Source of the DNA: Clytia hemisphaerica
Taxonomy: Eukaryota > Cnidaria > Hydrozoa > Leptothecata > Clytiidae
Reading direction: 5' to 3'
Assembly: GCA_902728285.1 (NCBI GenBank)
Contig: CACVBU010001294.1
Span: forward strand, 372,001-436,000
DNA: 64,000 nt
Part shown: positions 22,601 to 32,130 of the stretch, piece by piece
Numbering within the stretch: position 1 is the first letter of the stretch
Layout of the letters: each line of letters begins with the position of its first letter
Program-made: the position numbers and the translations under genes
The notes under the pieces: generated by a model
What the model was told of the DNA's origin: nothing
Database searches by the model: none
What the model saw: only the letters and a program-made list of their open reading frames with translations

Positions 22601-22822
22601 GGACGTTTCGGTCAATAAGTATTTATTTAGGTTAGAAATTTCCCAATTTGGAATCAAATAGTGGTTGACTGTATTGTTGTTGTTTTGAGGAACAGGAGCC
22701 ACCCATGACAATGTGTTCGACATGTTCAAGAGGGAAAATACCGTTCATGATCTCTTTGGTAAAGGCCGAGTGAGCAAACAACATATAGAGTAAAAAGTGA
22801 AAAGTAAATAGAATTCACTTAC

Positions 22823-22873
22823 TGATATTCTCCACTAGTTCCCACTCTTCCATTAGAAATGCACCGTAATGTC
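22823..22873 (-). CDS. DUS1L: DUS1L copy A, exon 3
   Basis: A 51-nt exon between a TTTTAAG acceptor and a GTAAGTG donor, coding HYGAFLMEEWELVENI after a split Gly codon. This matches the HYGAFLQDEWDLL helix that follows the catalytic loop in vertebrate DUS1L. Phases agree with exon 2 (ends in one base) and exon 4. It is identical in sequence to copy B exon 3. Confidence 0.95.
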
Positions 22874-23126
22874 CTTAAAATGGAAAACAAAGAATGAGAT
22901 GATAATACGTCGAAAGACCGCTTCTTATGCAACGCCTGTTTAATATTCGTGATGTGAGGCACTAGAGAGTCTTCCTATAATAATTCTAGTGCTACCCTTT
23001 TCAGGACGAGCCCTTCTGCCATGCAAGAATTGTAAGAAAACCAGTGATTGATTTATATAATGAAAAGTTTACTCAACAAAGGCAACCCTAGAAAATGGGA
23101 TCGGCTTGAAAATTACACATTTGTAC

Positions 23127-23235
23127 CTCTCGCAGCGATGACTTGAGGGCAACCGAGATTCAAATCAACTCCATCACAATGTGGTTCTGCTAATTCACAA
23201 GCATCTGCAAATTTCTCAGGATCGTTTGCACAAAA
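23127..23235 (-). CDS. DUS1L: DUS1L copy A, exon 2 (catalytic cysteine)
   Basis: A 109-nt exon (CTTTCAG acceptor, GTACAA donor). It encodes residues about 79-114, starting FCANDPEKF and ending [12 protein letters not shown]. The LNLGCPQ motif holds the Dus-family catalytic cysteine (Cys107 by this model), which donates a proton to the uracil while FMN reduces it. The upstream FCANDPE segment is also a DUS1L signature. The reading frame continues cleanly from exon 1 (Gln78) into exon 3. Confidence 0.96.
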
Positions 23236-23404
23236 CTGAAAGAAAGATAGATAAAGGAACCTATTTTTCAGCGTCTTCTATATTAGGTTGCCCATTGATT
23301 TACTATTTCTATACTATGTAGCCGACCAGCCCACTAAGCTTCCATTTAATGATTTAGCTGTCCACTTCGTATCAGTTTGAATCGTAGAGTTTTATAAACA
23401 TTTA

Positions 23405-24685
23405 CAGCACCTGACCCCGAGAATGTAGTAAACCCCGAGAATGTAGGTTTCTCATTTTTTAGCATTGTAGCCCTAACGATAGTTCAACTTCATAAAAATT
23501 TGTTTCAGAGCATACTGTTACATCTTACTGATTATTTCTGGACAGAAAATTTTAACTTGAATTAATTTTTTCCAACGAAAATCTGAATGGAAGTTGATTG
23601 GATATTACCCGAACTGAGACATCTTTTAAATAAATCCTCTCTAAATCGAAATCTATTGGAATTAAGTTATGATGATAGGGTATTTTCTTAGTTCTGATGA
23701 ACTAAGGAAATGGGGAAAATAGTCCATTTCAATATTTACTGTTCTGAGTTAGATATTTTGACGAAAATGTTTGACCTAACTTTTGGGGTTAGTTGACCTA
23801 CAATTTGGGGGCCTTTATAACCCGACATAAAAAGTCTGTCAAATTATATAAAACTTGTTTGTTGTACTTTTATAACATGAAAGTACTACCTGAGAGATGA
23901 TTAATGTTGAAATTTTGAGCTTTTACGACGTGTCCCAGACCCGTTGGGGCCCCAGCCCAATCAGAAAATTTGCCTAAGTTTGGAGCAATAGAATTTCTAT
24001 TCCAATTTGGACTTAAGTAGAAATTTTTGGACCCGATGTGGGAAAAAGTTCCACCCGGGCTGTGAGGTAGGGGTGTTGTTACATTATTCACATATTTCAA
24101 CACAAAATTTTCAACCTACAAAATAAAAACAACTTTCTTGTCTCTTCTTTTCGTCCTTCCTTTTACTTTTCCTCATTTGTAGTACGATGAAATTAATATA
24201 TTTGTTAATTTTTTGTCAGCGTATATTTCTAAAGTATGAATTTCACTTAGAGAACAATGATTTCCGATGAATACCGAAATTCCATTCTCAACAACCGAAT
24301 CTTTTCACCTACATTCTGGGGGTTAAAAAGTGAAAAAATCCAATTTTCAGAATAACAAAATGCTCTTTAGAATATTGTTTTCGCATAAAACATTTCTAAA
24401 ATTTGCTGTTAGAATTAATCCAATTAAAAAAATATCAACATTTTACTATTACTAGATTTAAAGCCATAAAACGAAACCTACATTCTGGGGGCTATAACGA
24501 AAATGGGAGTCAACTTCAAGGACCAAAAAAATTGGTCTATCTATCAAAAGTAATGAAACTAACCCCTAGGAAAGGATTTTGGGAGTTCAAAATTTCGTTG
24601 AAAATATTTAATATCTTTTAAAATGCAAATCTACATCTTTCAGGTCTGATTCAAATTTTACCTACATTCTCGGGGTCAGGTGCTG
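23405..24685. mobile_element. 1.28-kb TA-target inverted-repeat element in intron 1
   Basis: Perfect 24-bp terminal inverted repeats begin CAGCACCTGACCCCGAG, flanked by TA (23403-23404 and 24686-24687). The word CCCCGAGAATGTAGG and its variants (CCTACATTCTGGGGG near 24310 and 24477, CCTACAATTTGGGGG near 23800) recur inside in both orientations. There is no long open frame, so it is a non-autonomous Tc1/mariner-like or related element. A degenerate member of the CACCCCTG family appears nested at about 23930-24076. Confidence 0.85.
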
Positions 24686-24769
24686 TATATACATAACATA
24701 TACATAAAATATTTCAACTTCTTGTAAGAAGAACCAATATACTTTTGGAGATCAAGAAATTAATGATGA

Positions 24770-24790
24770 AAAAAAAAAAAAAAAAAAAAA
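24770..24790 (+). repeat. Poly(A) tract in intron 1
   Basis: An uninterrupted run of about 21 A with no visible target duplication. It is simple-sequence DNA or the tail of a decayed retroelement. The rest of 24690-25480 shows no gene. Confidence 0.8.
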
Positions 24791-25488
24791 TAAAGGTCGT
24801 ATTATAGTCATAAACTCAATTGACTTTTCAGAAAAGATGGGGCTTTCACATAAACTAGAGAGCTGCTTACATTTAAAGTCAATACTTTTTGACTACAGAC
24901 TTCCATAAGCCTATCGATACTAATGATTTGACATGGAATTTTTTAATTGACTTGATATTTTTAGGATAACTCTAACACAAGCCAAGCCAATTTTGACCTA
25001 AACTTTATTTCACACGAGAGAAATTTCTCTGAGTCTCTGAGATGGATGATCACCTGCCTGGCACGTGATAATCAGCTTGGGGCTAGACATTTGAGCAGGC
25101 TAAGGGGTTAGATTTTCCCCAAAAGTGTGGGTAGAAAATGGGGTTTTTGTCAATTATCCAAAACAAGTTTTAAGAGTAGTATTTGCCCTAATAATGATTA
25201 CTAACTGATTAGCACTAATTAAAAACAAGAGCTTACGATGTACAAATTTCGAGCACTTTGAAAATTAAAACAAATATGATCATATTTCATGTAAACTAAA
25301 TAAGATGAACAAGGGTATGTTTCTTCAGTTTTGAGTTGAAGCGATAGTGGACAAAGACAAAAGATTGGTTACAGCCGTTTCTTACGAATTTTCAAAATTA
25401 CCATGATCTAGTTGTCGATTCTAGAATTTGCGTAATGATGATTTGATGAAACAACATGGCAATATAATATTCAAAACGCAATCTGTAG

Positions 25489-26520
25489 ATGAGTATTCCA
25501 GGAGTGATTGAGTTTGAAAGTAAGACGAGTCTTAGTCCTATTTATCTACGACGACGAACAAAAAAAGGAAATACTATGAATAGAGAATTATACAAGGATG
25601 TGATAGTGCTGATGTCAGCAATTCTCTCAATCGCAATCACAATCATCAATAGTTCATGCATTTATATCATCGTTACAACAAAAAAAATACGAGAAAAACC
25701 ACCCATGATATTCATCGTAAATCTCCTCGTAACTTATTTACTACAAAGCGTTTTCGTGCTACCGACCTACGCCGTTTTCCGGTCCGGCAACTTTAGCGAG
25801 ACTGTGTGTGCATATGTGTGTGATGCATGGCGCCTGTCTTACATGGTCACATTTTACGGGATGTGTGTCAACGTGTTACTGATCGCAATCGATCGATTTC
25901 TCGCAACCAAATATGCCTTATCTCGTAAAAGCAGGCTGACTTCGACAAAGTGTAAGACAGTATGCTGTTTGGCGTGGTTGTACATAATCATATTATGTTT
26001 GATACCGTTTGTGCCGATGAATAGGTCAAAATCGTTGGAGAATTCAAAATGTCATTACAACCAACCGAGGGTTTGGACTATTTTCATGTTGCTTGTCAAC
26101 TCTGCTCTCCCTCTAGTTCTGAATTTTGGCATTTATATATACATTGCTCGCAAAATGAAACGCAATAGTAGAGTGTTATTTGGAAAGCAGAAAAAACACA
26201 GTCAAGCTACAATAGATCGACTAGCTTTGAATAGAAAGTTGACAACTCTTACGGTCAAAATAACACTACTTTATGGTATAACCTGGATACCTTCTATTGT
26301 TTACTATAAGCTTGTTACCATAGCACCCAAAATATTCAGTGACGATTTTTACGGTTCCAACACAGAAGAAATAATAACATTTGTCAACAAGTTTGTGACA
26401 TTTTTGGATGCTGTTTTCGCACCTGTTTTGTTTTGTTACAGTAGTGAAGATTTCAGAAAGGCTTTTTGGAAGAGGTTCTGGGTGAAAAGAAGCGCGGTAG
26501 AAAGTTATGAGCTGAAATGA
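25489..26520 (+). CDS. Rhodopsin-family (class A) G-protein-coupled receptor, single exon
   Basis: The 343-residue frame has seven hydrophobic segments, about residues 38-62, 73-96, 112-134, 158-176, 195-219, 254-273 and 296-317. The real start is probably Met30 (25576), just before TM1. Class A landmarks: Asn54 (1.50), Pro92 (2.59), Cys111 with Cys188 in ECL2, Asp135-Arg136-Phe137 in place of DRY, Trp163 (4.50), Pro208 (5.50), Trp266-Ile-Pro268 (6.48-6.50), Pro312 (7.50). Two core positions are abnormal: Tyr83 at 2.50 (normally Asp) and Ala311 at 7.49 (normally Asn of NPxxY). It is intronless and lies inside intron 1 of DUS1L copy A on the opposite strand. The ligand cannot be inferred; it looks like an orphan invertebrate receptor. 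A second copy would be expected beyond the right edge. Confidence 0.9.
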   Translation: MSIPGVIEFESKTSLSPIYLRRRTKKGNTMNRELYKDVIVLMSAILSIAITIINSSCIYIIVTTKKIREKPPMIFIVNLLVTYLLQSVFVLPTYAVFRSGNFSETVCAYVCDAWRLSYMVTFYGMCVNVLLIAIDRFLATKYALSRKSRLTSTKCKTVCCLAWLYIIILCLIPFVPMNRSKSLENSKCHYNQPRVWTIFMLLVNSALPLVLNFGIYIYIARKMKRNSRVLFGKQKKHSQATIDRLALNRKLTTLTVKITLLYGITWIPSIVYYKLVTIAPKIFSDDFYGSNTEEIITFVNKFVTFLDAVFAPVLFCYSSEDFRKAFWKRFWVKRSAVESYELK

Positions 26521-26600
26521 AACTTAATTAAGAATTGAGGATTACACAAGGGCGCGAAGCACCTGAAATGTAACCCAGATTACAAAAAAACATAGCATAC

Positions 26601-26834
26601 CTGAAAAAGCAGAGGTCGATCATCAGGGCAATGTTCAATAACCAGTTTCCTGTACTTTGGATCTCTGGAAAAGATACCAGCATGCCACATCGGTGTGTAA
26701 CAAAGATGCACACCTAATTCTCTTGACATTTTTCTGAACGGTAATTCTGATTGATCAACCATTGGTGCTAAAACATGTTTAGGTGAACCGAGAACCTCTT
26801 TGTAAAATTTGTATCCTTCGTTTTCTTCAGCCAT
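26601..26834 (-). CDS. DUS1L: DUS1L copy A, exon 1 (tRNA-dihydrouridine synthase N-terminus)
   Basis: Starts at Met (26834) and runs 78 codons to a CAG/GTATGC donor. The product contains LAPMVDQSELPFRKMSRELG and LCYTPMWHAGIF, the FMN-binding start of the TIM barrel in DUS1-like enzymes. DUS1L reduces U16/U17 in the D-loop of tRNAs using FMN and NAD(P)H. The first in-frame Met lies 22 residues before the APMVDQSE motif, which fits the family. Exon 2 follows across a 3.4-kb intron that contains the GPCR and the 1.28-kb transposon. The complete gene cannot be read here because exons after 4 are off the left edge. Confidence 0.96.
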
Positions 26835-28166
26835 TTTAATGTTGTGTGATTTATAATTGTATCTTTTTGTTGTTTTTATGATTGATATTTTTTTAGTTTA
26901 GTTTTTTAACTAGGAATAAAAATAAAATCAATAGAACAACTATGCAAATTGATTAGTTGATTTTCAAACTCAGCATCGCATTAAAAAGTGAGAAATCTCA
27001 GAGAAACATTTATGCTAAACTACAAATTAAAAAACAATGGTAAACTATAATAGAATTATTGTATGTAACCTAATTACATTAGGTAAAATTTAATAGTATA
27101 TTATCATATAGAATATAAATATCAGTGTGCGATGGATGGGCAGTGTCCTACCAGCTCAAATTTTGTAAAACTTTTAAAAAATTCATTTACCTAAAAATAA
27201 TTATCATAAAAATTCAAGAAAAATAGTTGTCACACTTTTAGGCGTATTGTTTATTGATGCTGCCGATATTTTTTTTTATCTTGCTATATATGTAATTAAT
27301 TTTCAGCGTTTTCATCTTCCTTTTCAACTCTTTGGTAGGAAAATTTGTCGGAAAAAAACCCGAAAATTTTCATCATTTAAACCGTAACCACCGTTATTTA
27401 GACATAGCGCGTGAATAATTAAAAACAAAGACTAATTATTTTCAAAGTACGCCTTATCAATCAGGGGAAAATCAATCTACTAAGATCTTAAATTTCAAAC
27501 AAAAGCTTTGCTCCTTGAAAATAGCAAAACTTAGAGGAGTGTCCTAGCTAAAACAAAACAGTAAACTTTCAATTTTCTTAAACTCGAAGATAAAAATTCT
27601 GGCTCCTTATAAACGTGTTTGTAAATTTAATTCTTCCAAAACACCCCCCGTTTAGGCACTTTAGAGTAAGTGATTTTCTCTTGACACAATGAATTGTTAA
27701 TTTAACCAACCTCATTTGAATTTACATCAGCGGTCTGAGAAAGTCCTTTGCCGGGTCGGCAATATCGTACTGTGATTTGTTTCGGATTTTCAAGAAGTTA
27801 GAAGTAAAAAAATATAACTAATACAAATTCTCCTCACAACAAAAATTCAAAGATTCTTCCAAAGAAATTCTTTGATTAAATTCAATCCAATTCAACAAAG
27901 TGTTAATTATGAGTTTTTTGTACCGCAATAAAAATTCGGGAATAAATCTGCACAGCGCAGACGCTCCGTTACGATTCAGCTTGACGGACATTATACTAGA
28001 GATTCGCACGGTACACCCATAGCCTCGATGAAAAGTTCGCAGTGATTGAAAACAAACCCAATCAAACTTCCAAAGGAACTATGCATTCCAAAATAGAAGG
28101 TACTTCACTTTGGTAGATGTAAAAATTAACCTTTCCGATGCTTTCATCAAGTGGCAATGATCGAGT
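26835..28166. other. Intergenic spacer between DUS1L copies
   Basis: 1.3 kb of AT-rich DNA between the stop of copy B and the start of copy A. It must hold the copy B polyadenylation site and the copy A promoter. I see no certain TATA box or terminator, no repeats shared with the introns, and no convincing open frame. Confidence 0.6.
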
Positions 28167-28357
28167 TCAGATCTTTGGCATCATTATCACGGTTTTTTTT
28201 TTTGCTCCGCCTTTCCGGTTTTCGTCTACATTGACACCAGCTTTTATATATTTGTCTTGGCACGGTGCATTTTCAGGATTTTGTTTCTGCTTTTCTGCTT
28301 CTTCTTCGTCTTCTTTTTCACGTCTCAGTTTGTTGAATAAGAATTTGAATTTGTGAC
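28167..28357 (-). CDS. DUS1L: DUS1L copy B, exon 12 (C-terminus and stop)
   Basis: After an acceptor at CGAAG/GTCAC the frame reads GHKFKFLFNKLRREKEDEEE, a Glu/Lys-rich stretch, then a lysine-rich end and TGA at 28167. Vertebrate DUS1L has DCPGHGLLFKTKLE at this place, so GHKF is the expected continuation. The frame needs an incoming exon ending in phase 1, but exon 11 ends in phase 0. A tiny exon for the missing DCP segment therefore probably lies in 28358-28805; I could not place it. An 11-base A tract near the end codes three lysines. Confidence 0.85.
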
Positions 28358-28805
28358 CTTCGAAAATAACAAAAATGATAAATAAAGGATGTTGGCAGGC
28401 CAGTTATACTAGATCTTTTAGAAAGCAAGACGAAATTCAATTTCATTTCATTCATTTAATGTTTTTTTTCTGTATCAATAATATCAGAGTAAAGGCGAGT
28501 GGAGTAGAGCTAGAATAAACAACAAAGACGCTAGTTATAAGTTTTCAAGTTGTTTATTAAGGCTCAGCGAACCTGTTTAAAGAAATCACTGGTCTAGAAG
28601 TTTTATTCGCAAACCGATGGTCATAACACCAACCAATACATTGAAATTGCTCCACCAGTCTAGAATTCCAACACCGGAGTTATATTATAATTTGTCATTT
28701 GCCGGAGTGAAACCCTGATTTTTAGCACCCCATTTCACTCTCGAATAGATAGTCTAGAAAACTACAATAAACCAGTATGAAGTAAACAAAAAAATGAAAA
28801 CGTAC
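28358..28805 (-). other. DUS1L copy B intron 11 (may hide a micro-exon)
   Basis: No open frame or repeat is recognised. The phase mismatch between exons 11 and 12, and the missing DCP residues of the CCKK...DCPGH motif, suggest a micro-exon of 3n+1 bases here. Confidence 0.4.
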
Positions 28806-28883
28806 CTGAACAATATTGAGTACTTTGATAGCGGTCATATCTTTACAACAAGTTTTACATAAATTGTATTCACATTTCTTGCC
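28806..28883 (-). CDS. DUS1L: DUS1L copy B, exon 11 (second half of Cys cluster)
   Basis: 78 nt between TTTACAG and GTACG, coding GKKCEYNLCKTCCKDMTAIK and six more residues. With exon 10 it forms the C-terminal cysteine cluster (CxxC...C...CxxCC) typical of DUS1L, probably a zinc-binding knuckle. An alternative donor after the Lys of TAIK (AAA/GTACTC) is possible and would drop six residues without changing phase. Confidence 0.88.
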
Positions 28884-29478
28884 CTGTAAAAAAACAAGAA
28901 TAATTCGCATGCGATTTAAAGTAATTTTCCAAGCCAACTTTTGCATAGTTCCCAGTCAAATTTGTCAAAATATATTATGTTCTTCAAAACAGTTTTAAAA
29001 GTAAAGGAGGACAACTTTTACGCTACGCAAAAGGGACTTCACCAAAAATAATTTTTTACACTTCGATGATGTTCGGGAAAAAATAAACCTTTCTCAAGTG
29101 TTTTGACGCAACCTCAATTATTTCACCAGGGCTTGAAACATTCAAGTCGCAAAATGAAATGTCCGTTACCGCGTAAAAAAGTTGCTTAGTAGAGGCTTTT
29201 TCAATTAATATTAAAAGAAAATCGGGAGGAAAATTCAATAAAAAATTGCTTAATTTTAGGACATTTGGGACGGAGCACTCAGAAAAAGGATAAATTGTGC
29301 ATTCGTTTCCAACCCCCCCCCCCAAAGAAAAACTGAAATGATTACCTAATGAGAGCAAAAGATTGACAACACTGCTAATTGACAGGTGACCAGTTTAAGG
29401 AAATGGCTATTCTCGCACCGGCACGACTAAGAAATTGTGTGTTCCAAATGAAGAAATGTCAAAACATATTTAACTTAC
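28884..29478 (-). other. DUS1L copy B intron 10
   Basis: No repeat or gene is recognised. A run of about 12 C occurs near 29312. The 100-codon frame at 29056-29358 has no recognisable family. Confidence 0.5.
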
Positions 29479-29528
29479 CCAAGGGTTGTTCTTGCAAGTC
29501 ACGCATAGCGGCCATTTGTCTTTTGGAA
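29479..29528 (-). CDS. DUS1L: DUS1L copy B, exon 10 (first half of Cys cluster)
   Basis: 50 nt, acceptor TTCATAG, donor GTAAGT. Encodes VPKDKWPLCVTCKNNPW (first Val split with exon 9), matching the YAKCDQCGNPKG segment of vertebrate DUS1L. It supplies the first CxxC of the cluster. Confidence 0.88.
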
Positions 29529-30089
29529 CTATGAAGCAAAGAAAGAATATTTGACCCTCACAAACTTATCTGTATCTGACACTCGATGTAGAAATTTTCT
29601 TCCGACGCGGTAGATCTCTGAAGGTCGGGAAAATTTTTTAACATCCAGAAGAAGTAGATAACGGAATTTCGCCCGACTGCCTCAGAGATTTTGCAGAGGC
29701 CTGAACTCTAACCACCGTTTTCGGGTATTGGTTGGTCCAACCGAAATATTTTCAGGCTTAATCACAAGGGCAATTGAACCCGACCGGGAATAAGACACAT
29801 GAGGCCGACTATCATTTCTCTCATGGGAAAATGGCCCGCTGACATCAAAACGACTTGACTTTTCTAGTTCTATGAAATGTCGCCAGGACATCAATCAGAT
29901 GTATACGATTCTACATTATATGCCGTTTTTACTGAAATCTTCTATTTTGAGCTCTCATAAAGAAAGAAGGCAGAGAAAAACACCGAGCTAAACAAAGACG
30001 TAAGCATTAAACAATGTTGGAGATCGAAACATTTTTCATAGTAACGAAAAAAGGAAAAAAAAATCTAAAGTCAAAAAAACTTGACGTAC
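29529..30089 (-). other. DUS1L copy B intron 9
   Basis: 561 bp with no repeat, transposon or gene that I recognise. The 70-codon frame at 29682-29894 has no family resemblance. Confidence 0.5.
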
Positions 30090-30232
30090 CTTTAGGGAAT
30101 GCGCCTTTGCCGTGCTGATGGTGTTTTTCACGTATAGCTTTTCGTTTGGAGGGCGGTTTTAGTTTTGCTTTTGCTTCCGCCTCTTTACCGCCCTCTTCGA
30201 GTGGCCTTTTCTCGCCCGATGTTGTTTTTGGT
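30090..30232 (-). CDS. DUS1L: DUS1L copy B, exon 9 (basic linker)
   Basis: 143 nt, acceptor CACTTAG, donor GTACGT. Encodes a Lys/Glu/Pro-rich stretch containing PPKTTSGEKRPLEE, then KLKPPSKRKAIREKHHQHGK. Vertebrate DUS1L has an equivalent charged, poorly conserved linker before the Cys cluster, thought to help tRNA binding. Phases join exon 8 (two bases) and exon 10 (one base) correctly. Confidence 0.88.
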
Positions 30233-30748
30233 CTAAGTGAGGTAGAGAAGCGAAAACTTAGTGAATTTAAGGACACAATTTTTTTGGGGGAATTTAGGAC
30301 ACATTTCTTGAAATAACTTGCTAGTTAATTGAAACCATCTTAACATTCCACATACAAAATGTTTACATCAGTTTCTAAATATGTTATTCAAACGAATGAT
30401 TGACACCCGTTAAACGAAAACCAGAAAATAGAAAATGGAAATCACCCCTTTGGAGCTGCAAGGAGAACGGTTTCAAGTTAAGCCAGGGCCTCGCTTCCAG
30501 TAAAAGACAAGCAGGACAGTTTTGTTTCATCGAGCCAATGCAATTCTTGTTGATATGGGATTAAACTTAAATGTCTAGAACTATCCCGAGAACTGTTTAA
30601 CTGTTTATATTTCTGGAAAGTTCAAATTGTCATTTCTCAACTTTGGAAAAGAGATAGGCAAAATCATCTGAAGGTTTTGCCCAGAAGCATGGAAAGAATC
30701 TAATAGCGAAAGGATCTCAAACTCAAACCATCTGGTTATGCCTTCTAT

Positions 30749-31069
30749 ACACCCCTGTCTCAGTGCCCCGGTGGCCTGATTTCAGTACATGATTTTTTTC
30801 AGTACATGGTTTCAGTACATGATTTTTTCCTACGTCACTGCAGTAATCAAATTTTATTGCACTCATTTGTGAATTGATATATAAATTGAATAAAGACAGC
30901 GACAATAAAAAACAGTTCTTGAATTCCCAAGCCATTTAGGATGATTACAAATGAGTGCAATAAAAATTTGATTACTGCAGTGACGTAGGAAAAAATCATG
31001 TACTGAAACCATGTACTGAAAAAAATCATGTACTGAAATCAGGCCACCGGGGCACTGAGACAGGGGTGT
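30749..31069. mobile_element. Palindromic MITE, CACCCCTG family, 6-bp target duplication (intron 8)
   Basis: The 321-bp element starts ACACCCCTGTCTCAGTGCCC and ends with the reverse complement, flanked by TTCTAT at 30743-30748 and 31070-31075. The arms continue through CAGTACATGATTTTTTTC-like tandem words to ACGTCACTGCAGTAATC, leaving about 100 bp unpaired in the middle. It has the same ends as the element at 36124. Small open frames here are artefacts. Confidence 0.9.
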
Positions 31070-31214
31070 TTCTATCAAGGTATTGGAAAATATTAGCTTT
31101 CAATAACTGTGGTGCGACCGACAGAGGGCAAACACCTGAAATTTTATAAAGTTAGTAAATAGAAACCATCTCTAGCATTTCATACAAAACATCCTACACC
31201 TAGTTTCTACTTAC

Positions 31215-31306
31215 GGTGGTCGAACGTACGGTTGACATCTCCAAAAGGGAAGATGACCGATTTCCTCACTGTCTTTACCTTCCTCTATTTCTTTGTCCGC
31301 GATCGC
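31215..31306 (-). CDS. DUS1L: DUS1L copy B, exon 8
   Basis: 92 nt, acceptor TTTGTAG, donor GTAAGT. Encodes AIADKEIEEGKDSEEIGHLP then FWRCQPYVRPP; the last part matches LPFHWICQPYIRP of vertebrate DUS1L, the end of the catalytic and tRNA-binding helical domain. Ends in phase 2, completed by exon 9. Confidence 0.92.
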
Positions 31307-31316
31307 CTACAAATGG

Positions 31317-31470
31317 AATAGATTATGGTTAAGTACTTAATAGACGGGGAATGGTAAATTATCTAAAAACTGGTTTAGAAACTGTCATGAGATAGATTAT
31401 GGTTAGGTACTTAATAGACGGGAAATGGGGTATGGTAAATTATCTAAAAACTGGTTTGGAAACTGTCATG
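31317..31470. repeat. Tandem duplication in intron 7
   Basis: Two near-identical copies of about 75 bp (ATAGATTATGGTTAAGTAC and ATAGATTATGGTTAGGTAC starts), each ending AAACTGTCATGA. The second has a 6-bp insertion. No function is suggested. Confidence 0.85.
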
Positions 31471-31706
31471 AAATAGTATTTTTGAATTAAGAAGCTGTTG
31501 GGAAGACAGCTAAAGAAGAGGGAGCCATCGGGTCCCCATCGACTGCGATTGCAAACTTAAAGGGCAATTAAATATCAAAATCTATAAACAGGATGGATCC
31601 ACTTCGTCGAATCTCCCAGAGCAAATATAAGTGCGAAGGTAAATTTGAATCAGTCACAGTTGGACGAAGAAGTTTTACGATCAAATATATAATCTGTCTC
31701 TCTCAC

Positions 31707-31803
31707 CTTGGCTTTTTCTTTGATCGTATCCGATATTTTGCACATATCTTCGAATTTCTTTACCTTACCTAGCGGATGGCGCAGTTCTGGGAAATTATCC
31801 AAA
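31707..31803 (-). CDS. DUS1L: DUS1L copy B, exon 7
   Basis: 97 nt, acceptor ATTTCAG, donor GTGAGA. Encodes LDNFPELRHPLGKVKKFEDM and CKISDTIKEKAK, equivalent to the helical QELREELAKVKTLEGIAAV segment of vertebrate DUS1L. The preceding Cys codon is split with exon 6. Confidence 0.9.
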
Positions 31804-31860
31804 CTGAAATCAGAGTAAGGCAAAGTATTAGAAAACGTCAAAATTTCCTTTTTAATCTAA

Positions 31861-32130
31861 ACACCCCTGTGTCACAGACCCGCTGGGACCCAAGCCCCAC
31901 TGGAAAATTTCGTAAAAGTTTCGTCCCGGATGGGAAAATACCCTGGTATTTCAGCCCCAGTGGGAATTTGACTTTCATCCCCATTCGAGATCCAATGTTT
32001 AAAAATTGCACTCCAAAACCATTCCCACTGGATTTTTTAACCTTAAAACAATAAAATTGCTATCCCCATTGAGATTTCAAAAGGAGTTTTTATTCCCTCT
32101 GAGGAAAAGTTTCCAAGATTCCTGAGTGTG
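31861..32130. mobile_element. Degenerate CACCCCTG-family element in intron 6
   Basis: Begins ACACCCCTGTGTCACAGACC like the element at 36124 and has the same interior words (CCCCACTGG, ATCCCCATTGAGATTTC, TATTCCCTCTGAGG). The right terminal repeat is decayed (CCTGAGTGTG) and no target duplication is found, so the right boundary is approximate. Confidence 0.65.

Larger units (their letters stand above)
73..22822 (-). other. DUS1L copy A giant intron 3 (22.75 kb)
   Basis: The intron runs from the donor after exon 3 (GTAAGTG, just below 22823) to the acceptor before exon 4 (AG at 74-73). It is filled with tandem hairpin arrays and inverted-repeat transposons and has no recognisable protein gene. 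The homologous intron in copy B is 26.8 kb. Both copies remain spliceable at the sequence level: donor, acceptor and phase are intact. Confidence 0.9.
1..23030. repeat. Segmental duplication, copy A (exon 4 to intron 2 of DUS1L)
   Basis: This stretch is collinear with 36921-64000. Exon 4 (1-72) matches 36921-36992 with two differences, exon 3 (22823-22873) matches 63794-63844 exactly, and most of intron 3 aligns between them in the same order. Offsets grow from 36,920 at the left end to 40,971 at the right end because of indels. Private to this copy are insertions at 717-990, 1192-1378, 7914-8459, 13649-14219 and 18031-18499, and the array at 15510-16190. The duplication continues beyond the left edge. 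It could instead be the second haplotype of one locus placed in tandem by the assembler. Confidence 0.9.

Noticed and set aside
26580-26713. An alternative 61-codon frame overlapping DUS1L exon 1
   Set aside because: It is the shadow of exon 1 in another frame; the exon 1 frame matches the Dus family.
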